A stretch of DNA of 45,781 bases. Origin: Pseudomonadota bacterium (GTDB lineage: Bacteria > Tectomicrobia > Entotheonellia > Entotheonellales > Entotheonellaceae). The stretch lies in the NCBI GenBank assembly GCA_005777235.1, contig SXND01000084.1:1-45781 (forward strand), given 5' to 3'. Positions 35,571 through 43,643 of this stretch are shown piece by piece. The notes below the pieces were generated by a model. That model did no database searches. It worked only from the letters and a program-made list of their open reading frames with translations, and was not told the origin of the DNA. Each line of letters begins with the position of its first letter. Position 1 is the first letter of the stretch. Both the position numbers and the translations under genes were made by a program.

Positions 35571-35933
35571 ATGGGGTATGATTGCTGCCATATGGTCGTC
35601 ATACGGCCGTCATATGTAGGAAAGAACTTGATGGCTCTCGTACGAGGTATCCATATTATCGCCAAAGGAGACAGGGCACGGGCGCGGGAGATTGCGAGAG
35701 ATATCGCAAAGAATCAGCGGTTGCTCATCGGCTCCAACACGATGTACGGCGCTGGGGTATATGCCTGGCAAGAAGAGTTTCTACCTGTCCATCTCGTGGA
35801 TCAACCCCAAGTCATATTCGAGATCGACGACAGCCAGATCCTTCCCTCGGGGGCACGCCAAGGCTGCTTCCGGATCCCGGGGCGCATTAATGACTACATT
35901 GATGTCCGTGTCCTACGTTTTTCCAATTTTTGA
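35571..35933 (+). CDS. Small unknown protein with a possible ADP-ribosyltransferase-like motif
   Basis: From the ATG at 35571 the product has 120 residues; an in-frame TTG at 35466 would give 155. GGGAG precedes the ATG at short spacing. The central part reads LMALVRGIHIIAKG, a helix ARAREIARDIAKNQ, then LIGSNTMYGAGVYAW, and PQVIFEIDDSQI. The order RG, helix, YGxGVY, strand recalls the H-Y-E core of PARP-type ADP-ribosyltransferases (HG...YGKGIYF), but the first His is Arg-Gly-Ile-His and the chain is short. I do not recognise the family, and the ART link is inference. It opens the rightward arm opposite the histidine kinase. Confidence 0.55.
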   Translation: MGYDCCHMVVIRPSYVGKNLMALVRGIHIIAKGDRARAREIARDIAKNQRLLIGSNTMYGAGVYAWQEEFLPVHLVDQPQVIFEIDDSQILPSGARQGCFRIPGRINDYIDVRVLRFSNF

Positions 35934-35955
35934 CCATACAGATGGGGTGCATGTT

Positions 35956-36234
35956 ATGGAGCCACATGAAGTGAAGCGCCTCGAAGCCCAGGTGGCTCAC
36001 GAAGTCCAGACCCTGCTCACGGAGGGAGATCCCGACTATCTCCATAGTCTCACTCACGTCGAGCTGCTCACGGCGCTCAAGGACGAGCTGTACTTCCTGG
36101 GCATATACCATGGCGATGACGTAGCAGCGTGCACTCTGGTGCAAGACTATCTCGCACGCCACCTGCCGCTCTGGCTGGCGATCCTCCAGCAGCGCCCGGT
36201 TGCTCATCCAGCGCTGTCCGGGGTCCTGAGGTAA
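35956..36234 (+). CDS. Small unknown protein
   Basis: The 92-residue product is mainly helical (VKRLEAQVAHEVQTLLTEGD, ELLTALKDELYFLGIY, ACTLVQDYLARHLPLWLAIL). It has no signal peptide and no known motif. It follows the preceding small gene by 22 bases and precedes the next by 38, so it belongs to the same rightward operon. The ATG has only a weak GGGGTG upstream. The function is unknown; adaptor-like helical proteins are common in such islands, but nothing here proves it. Confidence 0.55.
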   Translation: MEPHEVKRLEAQVAHEVQTLLTEGDPDYLHSLTHVELLTALKDELYFLGIYHGDDVAACTLVQDYLARHLPLWLAILQQRPVAHPALSGVLR

Positions 36235-36272
36235 GCACCCGTCTACCCATGCTGCCCATGAGGGGCTATCGT

Positions 36273-36773
36273 ATGAGTCGTCTCGAAGCCTACAAGCAGA
36301 ACAAACTTTTGCATACTTACGAAATGGTCGATTGGTTACAGACCACCGCCGGCGTGCCAGAAGACCTGAGTACTGCACTCCTGGGAGCCTGGATCGGTAT
36401 CCTACGTCACGACGCGTTACTGCATATGGAAAAGCATCACGAATTTCTCGCACAGCTCCAATACGGCAAAGGACGGCTCTGCCTCAATGACGAGCTGGCG
36501 CCCAACGGTTGGAGTTCCTGGGAGAGCAGCGGTTGGAGTAACGCGACTTTTTGGGTGCAGATGACGCAGGAAACAGGTGCAGACTTGTGCGATGTGCGGC
36601 ATGTGCTCCACTTGATCCATACCAAATTGGCGAGCCTGGCTGGGGAAAAAGCCTTTGAGCCCCTGGGCTGGGTCACACGCGGGGAAGGTGCCATGCTGAT
36701 CATCCACTGTTGGCCAGATTTCCTCCAGCCGCTGGCGGACGATCCACAGGCGTTGCTGCTTGGCGTTGCCTAA
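36273..36773 (+). CDS. Unknown 166-residue protein
   Basis: The ATG at 36273 has GAGGGG upstream. The chain is a helical domain: LLHTYEMVDWLQ, then HDALLHMEKHHEFLAQLQYG, then a Trp-rich turn NGWSSWESSGWSN, then DVRHVLHLIHTKLASLAG and a short mixed end. Trp and His are unusually frequent. I recognise no family. It lies between the small helical gene and the metallophosphoesterase, in the same direction, and is probably co-transcribed with both. It may be a structural or sensor subunit, but no function can be read. Confidence 0.6.
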   Translation: MSRLEAYKQNKLLHTYEMVDWLQTTAGVPEDLSTALLGAWIGILRHDALLHMEKHHEFLAQLQYGKGRLCLNDELAPNGWSSWESSGWSNATFWVQMTQETGADLCDVRHVLHLIHTKLASLAGEKAFEPLGWVTRGEGAMLIIHCWPDFLQPLADDPQALLLGVA

Positions 36774-36865
36774 CCGCCGGCCTGTGGGGAGAACGATATG
36801 GTACAAGCTACGGCCTTCCCGGTGCTTCTCCCACTAGGCCGCGTGCATTGGAGTGCTGGACACCG

Positions 36866-38005
36866 ATGACAGCCTCCAGGATGCAGACGTTCCTCCAGCT
36901 CCTCCATGTGTCTGATCTGCATTTTAGCGACACTTTCTATCCACAAAAGAGCTGGACAAGTCGAGTGCCAGGCTTGGAAGTGCATGATCCACAGGTGGCG
37001 GTTGCTTTATCGCGTGCTATCCACCTTGATCAGGGGCCAACGTCGGTAGCACAGCATCTCATCGCCACAGGCGACCTTACCACCTGGGGAACCACACACG
37101 CCTTTCAAACCGCCTTGACCTATCTCCGTGGTCGGATTGTTGCCGGGGGGCCTCAGCCCTGGATTGCGCTCGACGCTCCGCAGGCATCGGTCATCCCCGG
37201 GAACCATGACATGTGGGGGGATACATTACCCACCCGTGCACTGGTGACAGGAGCACCCTCAGCAGCACGTGCCAACTTTCGCCAGTTTTTTCACGAACCC
37301 TCGCCCGCCGCGATCTCCCTGCATGCTGACCGCCCTTTCCCCTATCAGCGGCGTCTGGCCTATGGCCCTGTCGCCGTCTATCTGTATGGGATAGATTCCA
37401 CAGAAGTACATTTAGCGCGTTATCCACGTTGGCGGAACGTCTTGGCAGAGGGCTATGTGTCTCCACAACAGCTGAGGGATGTCGAAGCGTTAGTCCACAC
37501 GGAGCTTCATGAGCCACGTATGCGCCTCGCAGCCTTGCACCATCCATTAGCTTATTCTCAGACAAACCGTGCGCCATGGGTTGGTACGTTACTCAATGCG
37601 GATAGCGAAGTGTTGCCGACTCTACAACGTCTGGGCTTCTCTTTGGCACTCTGTGGCCATCAACACCGGGGCTTCATACGACAAATCAGCGCGGCCAACA
37701 TGACGTGCGCTCCGCTCTGGGTCTGCTCGGTTGGCACCGCAACGCAGCGCGTGCGTTTCTCTCCTGCGCAGCGACAACTGTTGTCGAAGCCCTACAAATG
37801 CCTGAACCCCGATGAACAGCTCGCCTGGGAGGCTGTGGCGCAGCAGTGTAATGAGTATCGCCGCTATGATATGGCCTGTGACCCGCAAGACCCCGCTCAA
37901 CTCCTGGTGACTGTGCACAGTTATCGGTACGATCCTGGACAAGTCTCCTTTGTCACAAACCCCCATCCACTCTCTTTGCCGCGCATTGACGTGATCAATA
38001 GTTAA
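36866..38005 (+). CDS. Calcineurin-like metallophosphoesterase
   Basis: The 379-residue enzyme carries the full set of metallophosphoesterase motifs: LLHVSDLHFSD (D-x-H), IATGDLTTWG (GD), VIPGNHDMWGD (GNHD), LAALHHPLAYS (H) and LALCGHQHRGF (GHxH). These bind two metal ions for phosphomonoester or diester hydrolysis; 3',5'-cyclic nucleotides, nucleic acids and phosphoproteins are all possible substrates. An alternative start is ATG 36881. There is no signal peptide, so it is cytoplasmic. It ends the rightward arm of the island. Pairing with an ART-like protein and a multi-GAF kinase would fit a nucleotide-signal or modification cycle, but this is inference. Confidence 0.85.
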   Translation: MTASRMQTFLQLLHVSDLHFSDTFYPQKSWTSRVPGLEVHDPQVAVALSRAIHLDQGPTSVAQHLIATGDLTTWGTTHAFQTALTYLRGRIVAGGPQPWIALDAPQASVIPGNHDMWGDTLPTRALVTGAPSAARANFRQFFHEPSPAAISLHADRPFPYQRRLAYGPVAVYLYGIDSTEVHLARYPRWRNVLAEGYVSPQQLRDVEALVHTELHEPRMRLAALHHPLAYSQTNRAPWVGTLLNADSEVLPTLQRLGFSLALCGHQHRGFIRQISAANMTCAPLWVCSVGTATQRVRFSPAQRQLLSKPYKCLNPDEQLAWEAVAQQCNEYRRYDMACDPQDPAQLLVTVHSYRYDPGQVSFVTNPHPLSLPRIDVINS

Positions 38006-38075
38006 GGGCCTGTCGCGGGATGGGCGCCTGGTCGATCGCTCCCCCGACGCGGATCACGCGCCACAACCTGCCCCC

Positions 38076-38304
38076 TCAAAACGCCTCCGGCAGCCCATAG
38101 CGCCGTAGCATGCGGGTCAGCGTGCGCGGGTGGAGCCCCAGCAGCGCTGCCGCCTCGCCTGTATGGCCATGCGTCTTTTGCAAGGCCATCGTCACCAGGC
38201 GCTGTGTCACATCCTCTAGATACGGCAGCTGCCATACCCGGTGCGCACCAACCGTGCGGCTTGTTGTGCCACAGAGGGGGCACGGGACTGGGAAAGTCGC
38301 CAGC
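38076..38304 (-). pseudogene. Fis-type helix-turn-helix remnant
   Basis: The reverse strand here ends with LPYLEDVTQRLVTMALQKTH, then HTGEAAALLGLHPRTLTRML and RRYGLPEAF. This is the C-terminal Fis-type DNA-binding domain of a sigma54-dependent response regulator. Everything upstream (receiver and AAA+ domains) is missing, and the frame runs straight into the CTAG-bounded element at 38305. It is a gene stump, plausibly truncated in an event involving that repeat. Confidence 0.6.
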
Positions 38305-38448
38305 CTAGATGTCTGTTTCATACATACGCTGCCAGTTCTCCAGGGTTTTTCCTGGGACCGCCACGCTCCAGCGTGGCTGCCGGAGCCGGGCTGGAGCCCG
38401 GCGGTCCCAGGAGGACACTGGCGTAGGACTGACGCCATGGACATCTAG
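38305..38448. repeat. CTAG-bounded element family A, copy 2
   Basis: This 144-bp element is nearly identical to 5955-6098, including both ends (CTAGATGTC and GACATCTAG) and the CCTGGGACCGC/GCGGTCCCAGG hairpin. It abuts the Fis-type HTH stump. Differences from copy 1 are a few bases in the core and show little decay, so the copies are probably recent. Confidence 0.85.
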
Positions 38449-38509
38449 CGCTACGGCACTCCCAGTCTACTGGCGGGGTTATGCCCGAGGGCTGGAAGGA
38501 CGTCCGGGG

Positions 38510-39691
38510 TTACGACCACGGTGTCCCGGTGTGGACGCCTAGAGCGGTGGCTACCATCGCACGGTTGAGATGGTAGCCAATAAAGACGAGCTCAGCCATG
38601 GTGGCAGGTGTATGTGGATGGGCATGGGTGTGGTCATCATGCGGGTGGGCATGGGCGTGGTCATCATGCGGATGGTCATGAGCGTGGTCATGCGGGTGAT
38701 GGTGCGGCGTCGGGGCGGGCGTTTCCAGCGTGCAGGTAATGCGGGTGCGCACCCCTTGCACCACCAGATGCCCGGCCCGGTCGCGGATGTGCGCAAAGCC
38801 CTTGACGCGCAACACGGGGGCCTGCTCGGCAATGAGGCCCAGCGCCTGCTGCAGCGTCTCCGGTACCTGGGCCATTGGACTGCGCAGCACGAAGGACAGC
38901 CAGCCGGGATCTTCCTCGTGCAGGTGTTCGTGGGTTAAGAGTCCGTGCTCATGCATGCTGAGCCCAGAATGACTATGGCCATCCCCAGGCAGGTGCGCCC
39001 CGCCCGGCGTTGACAACCCGGTGCTTGGCACCTGGGCGCGCGATTCATTGAGATGCAGCCCCAGGACCAGCCGGGCATCCAGACGCGCCTGCCAGGCGGG
39101 CTCGACAAAGCGGATTGCTGAGGCCCGCGTGCGGATGGCGGTCTCCGCCCGCAGCAGGTCGTCTTCGCTACACTGGTCAATTTTATTGAGCACCACCACG
39201 TCGGCGCACTGGAGCTGCTGCTGGAAAACCGCTGCCGCCGCGGTGTGCGACGGTGTGCCCCGCGCTGCGCTGTCCGTGTCGTACAGGCCCGCGAGGAGCA
39301 GAGGCGTATCGACCACCGTGAGCGTCGCGTCGTGCACAAAGTGGTCTTGCAGCGGCGGGCGTTGTAAGGCATCGATCACCGCGGTAGGGACCGCGAGCCC
39401 CGAGGTTTCGATGAGCACATGGTCGAAATGCTGCGCCGCGTCACGAATAGCATGCATGGTATCCAAAAAGTCATCGCCGGCATAGGCGATCAGACTGTTG
39501 AGCACTTTGAACACCGTGAGCGCATGCGGGCGATGCGTGGGCAGCAGGAGGTCATCGACCGACACGGCGCCAAACTCGTTGACCACGATGGCAAAGTGCT
39601 GCTCATGTTCGGAGGCAAGCAAACTCGCCAACAGCGTCGTCTTGCCTGCGCCAAGAAATCCTGTGAAGATGGTCACGGGCAGTTTAGGCAT
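38510..39691 (-). CDS. CobW/COG0523-family GTPase with His-rich tail, no CxCC motif
   Basis: The 393-residue protein is a G3E GTPase of the kind that chaperones metals. It has Walker A GFLGAGKTTLL, VVNEFGAVSVD, ETSGLAVP and NKID. In typical members NGCxCC follows near residue 65-70 and binds the metal; here the region reads VLNSLIAYAGDDF, with no cysteines. By contrast, the C-terminal domain ends in a histidine/aspartate-rich stretch of about 30 residues (repeats of PHDDHTHAH) encoded by 27-bp tandem repeats at about 38621-38674. There is a smaller HSHSGLSMHEHGLLTHEHLH patch near residue 245. ATG 39691 is chosen because the GTPase domain starts there. No Zur-type site is clear upstream. Confidence 0.85.
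   Translation of the reverse strand: MPKLPVTIFTGFLGAGKTTLLASLLASEHEQHFAIVVNEFGAVSVDDLLLPTHRPHALTVFKVLNSLIAYAGDDFLDTMHAIRDAAQHFDHVLIETSGLAVPTAVIDALQRPPLQDHFVHDATLTVVDTPLLLAGLYDTDSAARGTPSHTAAAAVFQQQLQCADVVVLNKIDQCSEDDLLRAETAIRTRASAIRFVEPAWQARLDARLVLGLHLNESRAQVPSTGLSTPGGAHLPGDGHSHSGLSMHEHGLLTHEHLHEEDPGWLSFVLRSPMAQVPETLQQALGLIAEQAPVLRVKGFAHIRDRAGHLVVQGVRTRITCTLETPAPTPHHHPHDHAHDHPHDDHAHAHPHDDHTHAHPHTPATMAELVFIGYHLNRAMVATALGVHTGTPWS
38621..38674. repeat. 27-bp tandem repeat coding for a His-rich tail
   Basis: Two nearly identical 27-bp units (38621-38647 and 38648-38674) plus a degenerate third lie inside the CobW-type gene and code for PHDDHTHAH-like units. They probably vary in number by slippage. 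Confidence 0.7.
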
Positions 39692-40030
39692 GGGGCCACG
39701 TCTCCTGCACGCCGTCCAGCGGACAATCGCGATAACGGTCTGAGTGATGTATCCTGGTGAGAGCAACAGAGGGAGAGAGTACACGCTTCCCAGGTAAATG
39801 TCTGCACAAAACTGCAGGGGCCACACGGCGTCTGGTCCGGTCTAGCGCTCCTGTGCACGCCTCGGCTCACGGTGGGCACACCGTCTCGCTGTGGTGTTCT
39901 CAACCCGCAGCACTGTGGTATGATGGCGTGCGCCAACAGGCACATACGTCTGCGCCTGTGCGCGGTACAGAACACGCGTAATCTCCCTTTGCAACCAGCG
40001 TTATCTCGGACCAGGTGAGGGAAAAAAATC
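39692..40030. other. Divergent intergenic region
   Basis: About 340 bp lie between the CobW-type gene and the Ldh-type gene, which point away from each other. I see no gene or clear riboswitch. The SD of the Ldh-type gene (AGGTGAGG) lies at the right edge. Confidence 0.5.
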
Positions 40031-41086
40031 ATGGACGTTAGTCAGCGCATCGACGCCACGCGCCTCCGCGACTTCGCCAAGGCGGTATATGCCAGCGCCG
40101 GCATGCCGGCGGCCGATGCCCGGCTGGTGGCCGACACGATAGTGCAGGATGACCTATTGGGCCATCAGTCACACGGCGTGCTGCGGCTCGGCTGATACCT
40201 CGACCGCATCTACAACGGCGTCATACACGCGGTCACCACGCCGGAGTTCGTGGTTGACGCCGGTGCCATTGCCGTGATTGACGGCCACGACGGCGTTGGC
40301 CATGTGCTGACGATGCTGGCCACACAAGAGGCCATCACGCGGGCCAGGGCGCACGGCATCGGCGCTGTGGCGGTACGTAACTCCAATCACTTCGGCACCT
40401 GTATGTATTACACGCGCCGCGTGGCCGCCGCGGGCTGTGTGGCCATGCTCACCAGCAACGGCGGACCGGCGATGGCGCCGTGGGGCGGTCGCAAGAAGAT
40501 CATCGGCACCAACCCGTGGTCGGTCGCGGCGCCGGTGGGCACCCGTGCGCCGTTCGTGGTGGACATGGCCGCGACGGGTGTAGCGCGCGGCAAAATCTAC
40601 CTGGCACGCAACAAGCAACTACCGATCCCGCTGGGCTGGGCCATCAACCAAGCGGGCGAACCTACCACCGATCCGCAGGAAGCTATTGACGGCATCATTT
40701 TGCCCATGGCGGAACATAAAGGCTATGCCATCGCCGCCATGGTCGATATGCTCTCCGGCGTCTTGACGGGCAGTGGTTTTTTATCGGCGGCGCACAGCCC
40801 GTACCACACGGCTGAGCCCAGCCACTGCGGCCACTTGATGATCGCCATGGACATTGCCAAATTTCAGCCGCTGGCGCAATTCACCGCGCGCATGGAAGCC
40901 TTCACCAACGAAATCAAGGCTGTGCCGCTCGCCAAGGGCTTTGACGAAGTGTTGTATCCTGGCGAAATCGAAGACAACAACGACGCCACATTCCGGCGTG
41001 AGGGCTTGACGTTGCCGGAGGAGACGCTGGCCGATTTGCGGCGCCTTGCCCAGCACACCGGCTTGGTAGCCGCCCTGCCGTGCTGA
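40031..41086 (+). pseudogene. Ldh-family oxidoreductase interrupted by in-frame TGA at codon 55
   Basis: The frame from ATG 40031 to 41086 codes for a 351-codon malate/L-lactate/ureidoglycolate dehydrogenase-type enzyme. The first 54 codons (VSQRIDATRLRDFAKAVY, then HQSHGVLRLG) are followed by TGA at 40193-40195 and then YLDRIYNGVIH. The family usually has Trp at this point, so TGG to TGA is the simplest change. The rest is intact: AVRNSNHFGTCMYY, GTNPWSVAAP, HKGYAIAAMVDMLSG. Initiation at GTG 40250 would lack the substrate-binding N-terminus. No convincing SECIS-like hairpin follows the TGA. It is probably non-functional, unless the TGA is a sequencing error or is read through. Confidence 0.75.
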
Positions 41087-41092
41087 TGCCGC

Positions 41093-41863
41093 CTATTTGA
41101 GCACCTCGTTCGCCAGGGCCATAGCATTCAAGGCCCGGGGAAAACCGCCGTACGGGGCCGTCTGGATCAGCATTTCTACCACTTCCTCCGTACTAAAACC
41201 CACCTGTAGGGCAGCCGGCAAAAAGCCCCGTAATTGGGGCTCACAACCCAAAGCCGTGAACGCGCCAATGGCACAGGCCATACGTCCCTTGCGGTCCAGA
41301 CCCGGGCGCTGCCAGATTTCCCCGTAGCCGTATTGCAACGCCAGCTGAAACAAATCACCGCCCAGGGCATTGGGCGCGGTGTAGGCCTGGTTCCCCTGCG
41401 CCCCCTGTAATGACTGCCGGATGGTGCGTCCAGCGTCCTCTAACTCCGCCAGACTGTACTCCGGGATGGCGGTGTCTGGTACCGCAATACCCCGCTGGGT
41501 AAACACCTCGTTGGCAATACCCAGGGCATTGACCATGGTGGGAAAACCCCCGTAGATGGCCCCTTGAATACAAATCTCCTGGATTTCACGGGCCTCCAGA
41601 CCCAGTGTCAGGGCGCTGTGGATGTAGGTGCGCAACTGCGACAGGCGCTGTAACACACTGAGGATCGCCAGGGTGCAGATCATGCGATGCCGCATGTCCA
41701 GGCCCGGACGGCCCCACACGGCGCCAAAGACCACTTCTTTGGTCAAGCGGCTCACTCCGGGCACCGCGGCGTTGACCGCTGTGCCGGTTGAGCCATGGGT
41801 GCCATGTTGTAATTGCTGCCGGACGTCCTCTCCACGTTGGAGCAGGGCTGCGCGTGTGGTCAT
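41093..41863 (-). CDS. Two-domain carboxymuconolactone decarboxylase (CMD) family protein
   Basis: The 256-residue protein has two tandem CMD/AhpD-like domains. The first holds GRPGLDMRHRMICTLAILSVLQ then EIQEICIQGAIYGGFPTMVNAL. The second holds QRPGLDRKGRMACAIGAFTALG then VVEMLIQTAPYGGFPRALNAM. The GRPGLD-R and YGGFP-N-A signatures are those of the gamma-carboxymuconolactone decarboxylase subfamily, which works in protocatechuate breakdown. The AhpD-type CxxC is absent, so peroxidase activity is unlikely. It lies tail to tail with the Ldh-type gene, 6 bases apart. Two copies in one chain fit the common fused form. Confidence 0.85.
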   Translation of the reverse strand: MTTRAALLQRGEDVRQQLQHGTHGSTGTAVNAAVPGVSRLTKEVVFGAVWGRPGLDMRHRMICTLAILSVLQRLSQLRTYIHSALTLGLEAREIQEICIQGAIYGGFPTMVNALGIANEVFTQRGIAVPDTAIPEYSLAELEDAGRTIRQSLQGAQGNQAYTAPNALGGDLFQLALQYGYGEIWQRPGLDRKGRMACAIGAFTALGCEPQLRGFLPAALQVGFSTEEVVEMLIQTAPYGGFPRALNAMALANEVLK

Positions 41864-42149
41864 GGATCGATGTCTCCATACGTCTACAAGAAGGTTGTCG
41901 GGCCAGAACGGCCGCCATGCTGTCTGGCATCAGCGGTGTCTGCTGGGGGCTCATCATACGGTAGAGTCCAGGCGAGGACCATACTACAGGTCCACGACCC
42001 GGTCCAGCGGTCACGGCTGCGTGCGGCCCCGCACCTGGGCACACGCTGGGCATCCAGGACGCCGGGGATACCGTGGACGACAAGCGTGCGTGCTGCTGCA
42101 CCGGCGTTGTTGACCCGCCGCGGTGGGTAGGAAGACTACACGAGAACTT
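41864..42149. other. Intergenic, no gene seen
   Basis: No convincing coding region lies between the CMD gene and the right end of the IS element. If the tnpB element once made a guide RNA, its guide would come from the sequence just below about 42150. Confidence 0.4.
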
Positions 42150-42195
42150 TTTGTTGACATCCTCCCCGGCCTGAAGTCCGGGGATGCCAGGGACT

Positions 42196-43371
42196 TCACG
42201 CAGAGGGGTGCACGTTCTTGTTTCCCGACCGCGTACGCCGCCGAGTCCCGTACCGTGTTCGGGGGCAAGTCATGTGCCCCGTCCGTTGGAGCCTGAAGAA
42301 CCAGCGGACAGACAAGCCCAGCCACGCGCGGATATTTTGGGCCGCGTTGGCGTCGGCGTGTGCATGAGAGTGGCAGCGTGGGCACGCAAAGGCATGTTGC
42401 TTCCGAGTGCCAAGAGCGCCACAGCGATGGCCGCTCTTACTCGTAGAGGCTGCCGGCACCTTCTCACACGCCACACCGGCGCGGTGGGCTTTAGAGATGA
42501 TGCACTGCTCCAACTGGAAGAACGGCCAATAGTCTCGGTTCTGGCCAGCGTCCGTCTTGGTCGTGTGCCGTTGCCTGGCACGCGACCGGATACCCGACAA
42601 GTCTTCCAGGCGTATCCCTGCACCACAGCGCTTGGCAAGTTGCACCACGTCTTGCGAGAGGCAGTGGTTGAGATGCGTGATCATTCGCCCTTCCCGTCGC
42701 TCGAGTTTTTTTACGGTGCGATGTGTCCCAGCCGCTTGCCGCCGTTGGCGGCGACGAGCATAGACGCGGTGGATAGGGCGGAGACCTTTGGCCTTCCAGA
42801 AGAGCACCGGACCATCCGGCGTCGCCGCTGCCAGGGGAACGTTTTGTCCACGATCGATACCGCTCCACCGGCCTGTTGGCTCAGCGTCGGGAACCTCCAT
42901 CGACACCGAGAGACAGGCATACTAGATGCCTTGACGGGAACGCCAGAGCTTGAGAGTCCCTGGAGACGCCTGGCCATCAAGCCCCGCATCAAGCCACGGC
43001 TGATGCGACGCCTAGTGCACGGCCAAAGGCAGACGCTTCTTGAGGCCCCGGAGCACGCCAAAGGCCAGCGAGTCGGTGTCGCCGACTTTGTGCAGTGTCC
43101 AGTGCTGATTAGAAGTCTCCAGAGGCAGACACTGAAACCGGCGCACCTTGGTGCGCGCATTGGCGTTGCGGATCGTTTGATTGATCCAGGCGGAGCCAAT
43201 CTCCACATGCGCGAACGCCTTACTGGTGAGCAGGCGTCTCTCCGCTTTCGGCAAGGCGAGCATCGTATTGGCCGTCCGCGTGTGCAGCGCTTGCAGCCTG
43301 GTAAACTCGACGACCTTCGCACGGTTGAGCCCGAGGAACGGGAGTTTGAGTGTCTTTGTTGTTGTACTCAT
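42196..43371 (-). pseudogene. tnpB: tnpB, two in-frame TAG codons
   Basis: One frame of 391 codons runs from ATG 43371 (MSTTTKTLKLPFLGL) to 42196, broken by TAG at 43012-43014 and at 42922-42924. The second TAG lies at GI-x-YACLSV, normally Trp; the first follows RLPLAVH, possibly a former CAG. The RuvC-like nuclease parts remain: GIDRGQNVPL (Asp), IRLEDLSGIR (Glu) and HADANAAQNI (Asp). The zinc finger keeps CG and CPRC but the first cysteine pair is incomplete (SKSGHRCG). TnpB is an RNA-guided nuclease of the transposon. With two stops and a damaged finger it is almost surely inactive. Confidence 0.8.
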
Positions 43372-43440
43372 AGGCAGATCATGTAGTATTTTGCGGTTGT
43401 CTGCAAGAGGTTCTCGCGGCATCCGAGCCGCTCAAACATC

Positions 43441-43482
43441 CCTCCGTATATCCCCGTCCTGAACGGCGGGGCTTTACGGAGG
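43441..43482. repeat. Left-end hairpin of the IS element
   Basis: The stem CCTCCGTA (43441-43448) pairs with TACGGAGG (43475-43482) and encloses a second stem CCCCG/CGGGG. It lies about 70 bases upstream of the tnpB start and is typical of an IS605-family end. Confidence 0.65.
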
Positions 43483-43643
43483 TCTTGGTAAAATGCACAA
43501 GGCCTCCAACTCGGATAGCAGGCGGGGCCATGCTCACAGCAGCAGCACTACTCGGTTTCTGTGGCCGGGGGCCCTCCGGTAGCCTCTCGGCTCGCACAGG
43601 AAGCCACTTGGCACAAACCATATGAGAGAAAGAAGGCCATCTG

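Larger units (their letters stand above)
42150..43490 (-). mobile_element. IS200/IS605-type (IS1341-like, tnpB-only) element
   Basis: A decayed tnpB (42196-43371) is flanked by hairpins typical of the family: CCCCGG...CCGGGG at 42159-42186 at its 3' side, and CCTCCGTA...TACGGAGG enclosing CCCCG/CGGGG at 43441-43482 on the other. No tnpA is present, as in IS1341-like elements that move only with help from a relative. Exact ends are estimated to within about 20 bases. A guide-type RNA would be expected over the tnpB 3' end and the 42159-42186 hairpin. Confidence 0.7.

Noticed and set aside
38612..38700. CRISPR-like direct repeats
   Set aside because: The 27-bp units are contiguous, without spacers, and code for the His-rich tail of the GTPase.
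39700..39780. Zur operator upstream of the CobW-type gene
   Set aside because: A GATAAC half site is visible, but the matching half of the palindrome is missing.
17725..40195. Reassigned genetic code (UGA as Gly or Trp)
   Set aside because: UGA ends several intact genes here, and the internal UGA codons fall at three different amino acids.
40193..40245. Selenocysteine at the TGA in the Ldh-type gene
   Set aside because: The residue is normally Trp and no stable hairpin follows within 40 bases.
42184..43386. Plus-strand open frame spanning the IS element
   Set aside because: It is the shadow of tnpB; RuvC and zinc-finger motifs are only in the reverse frame.
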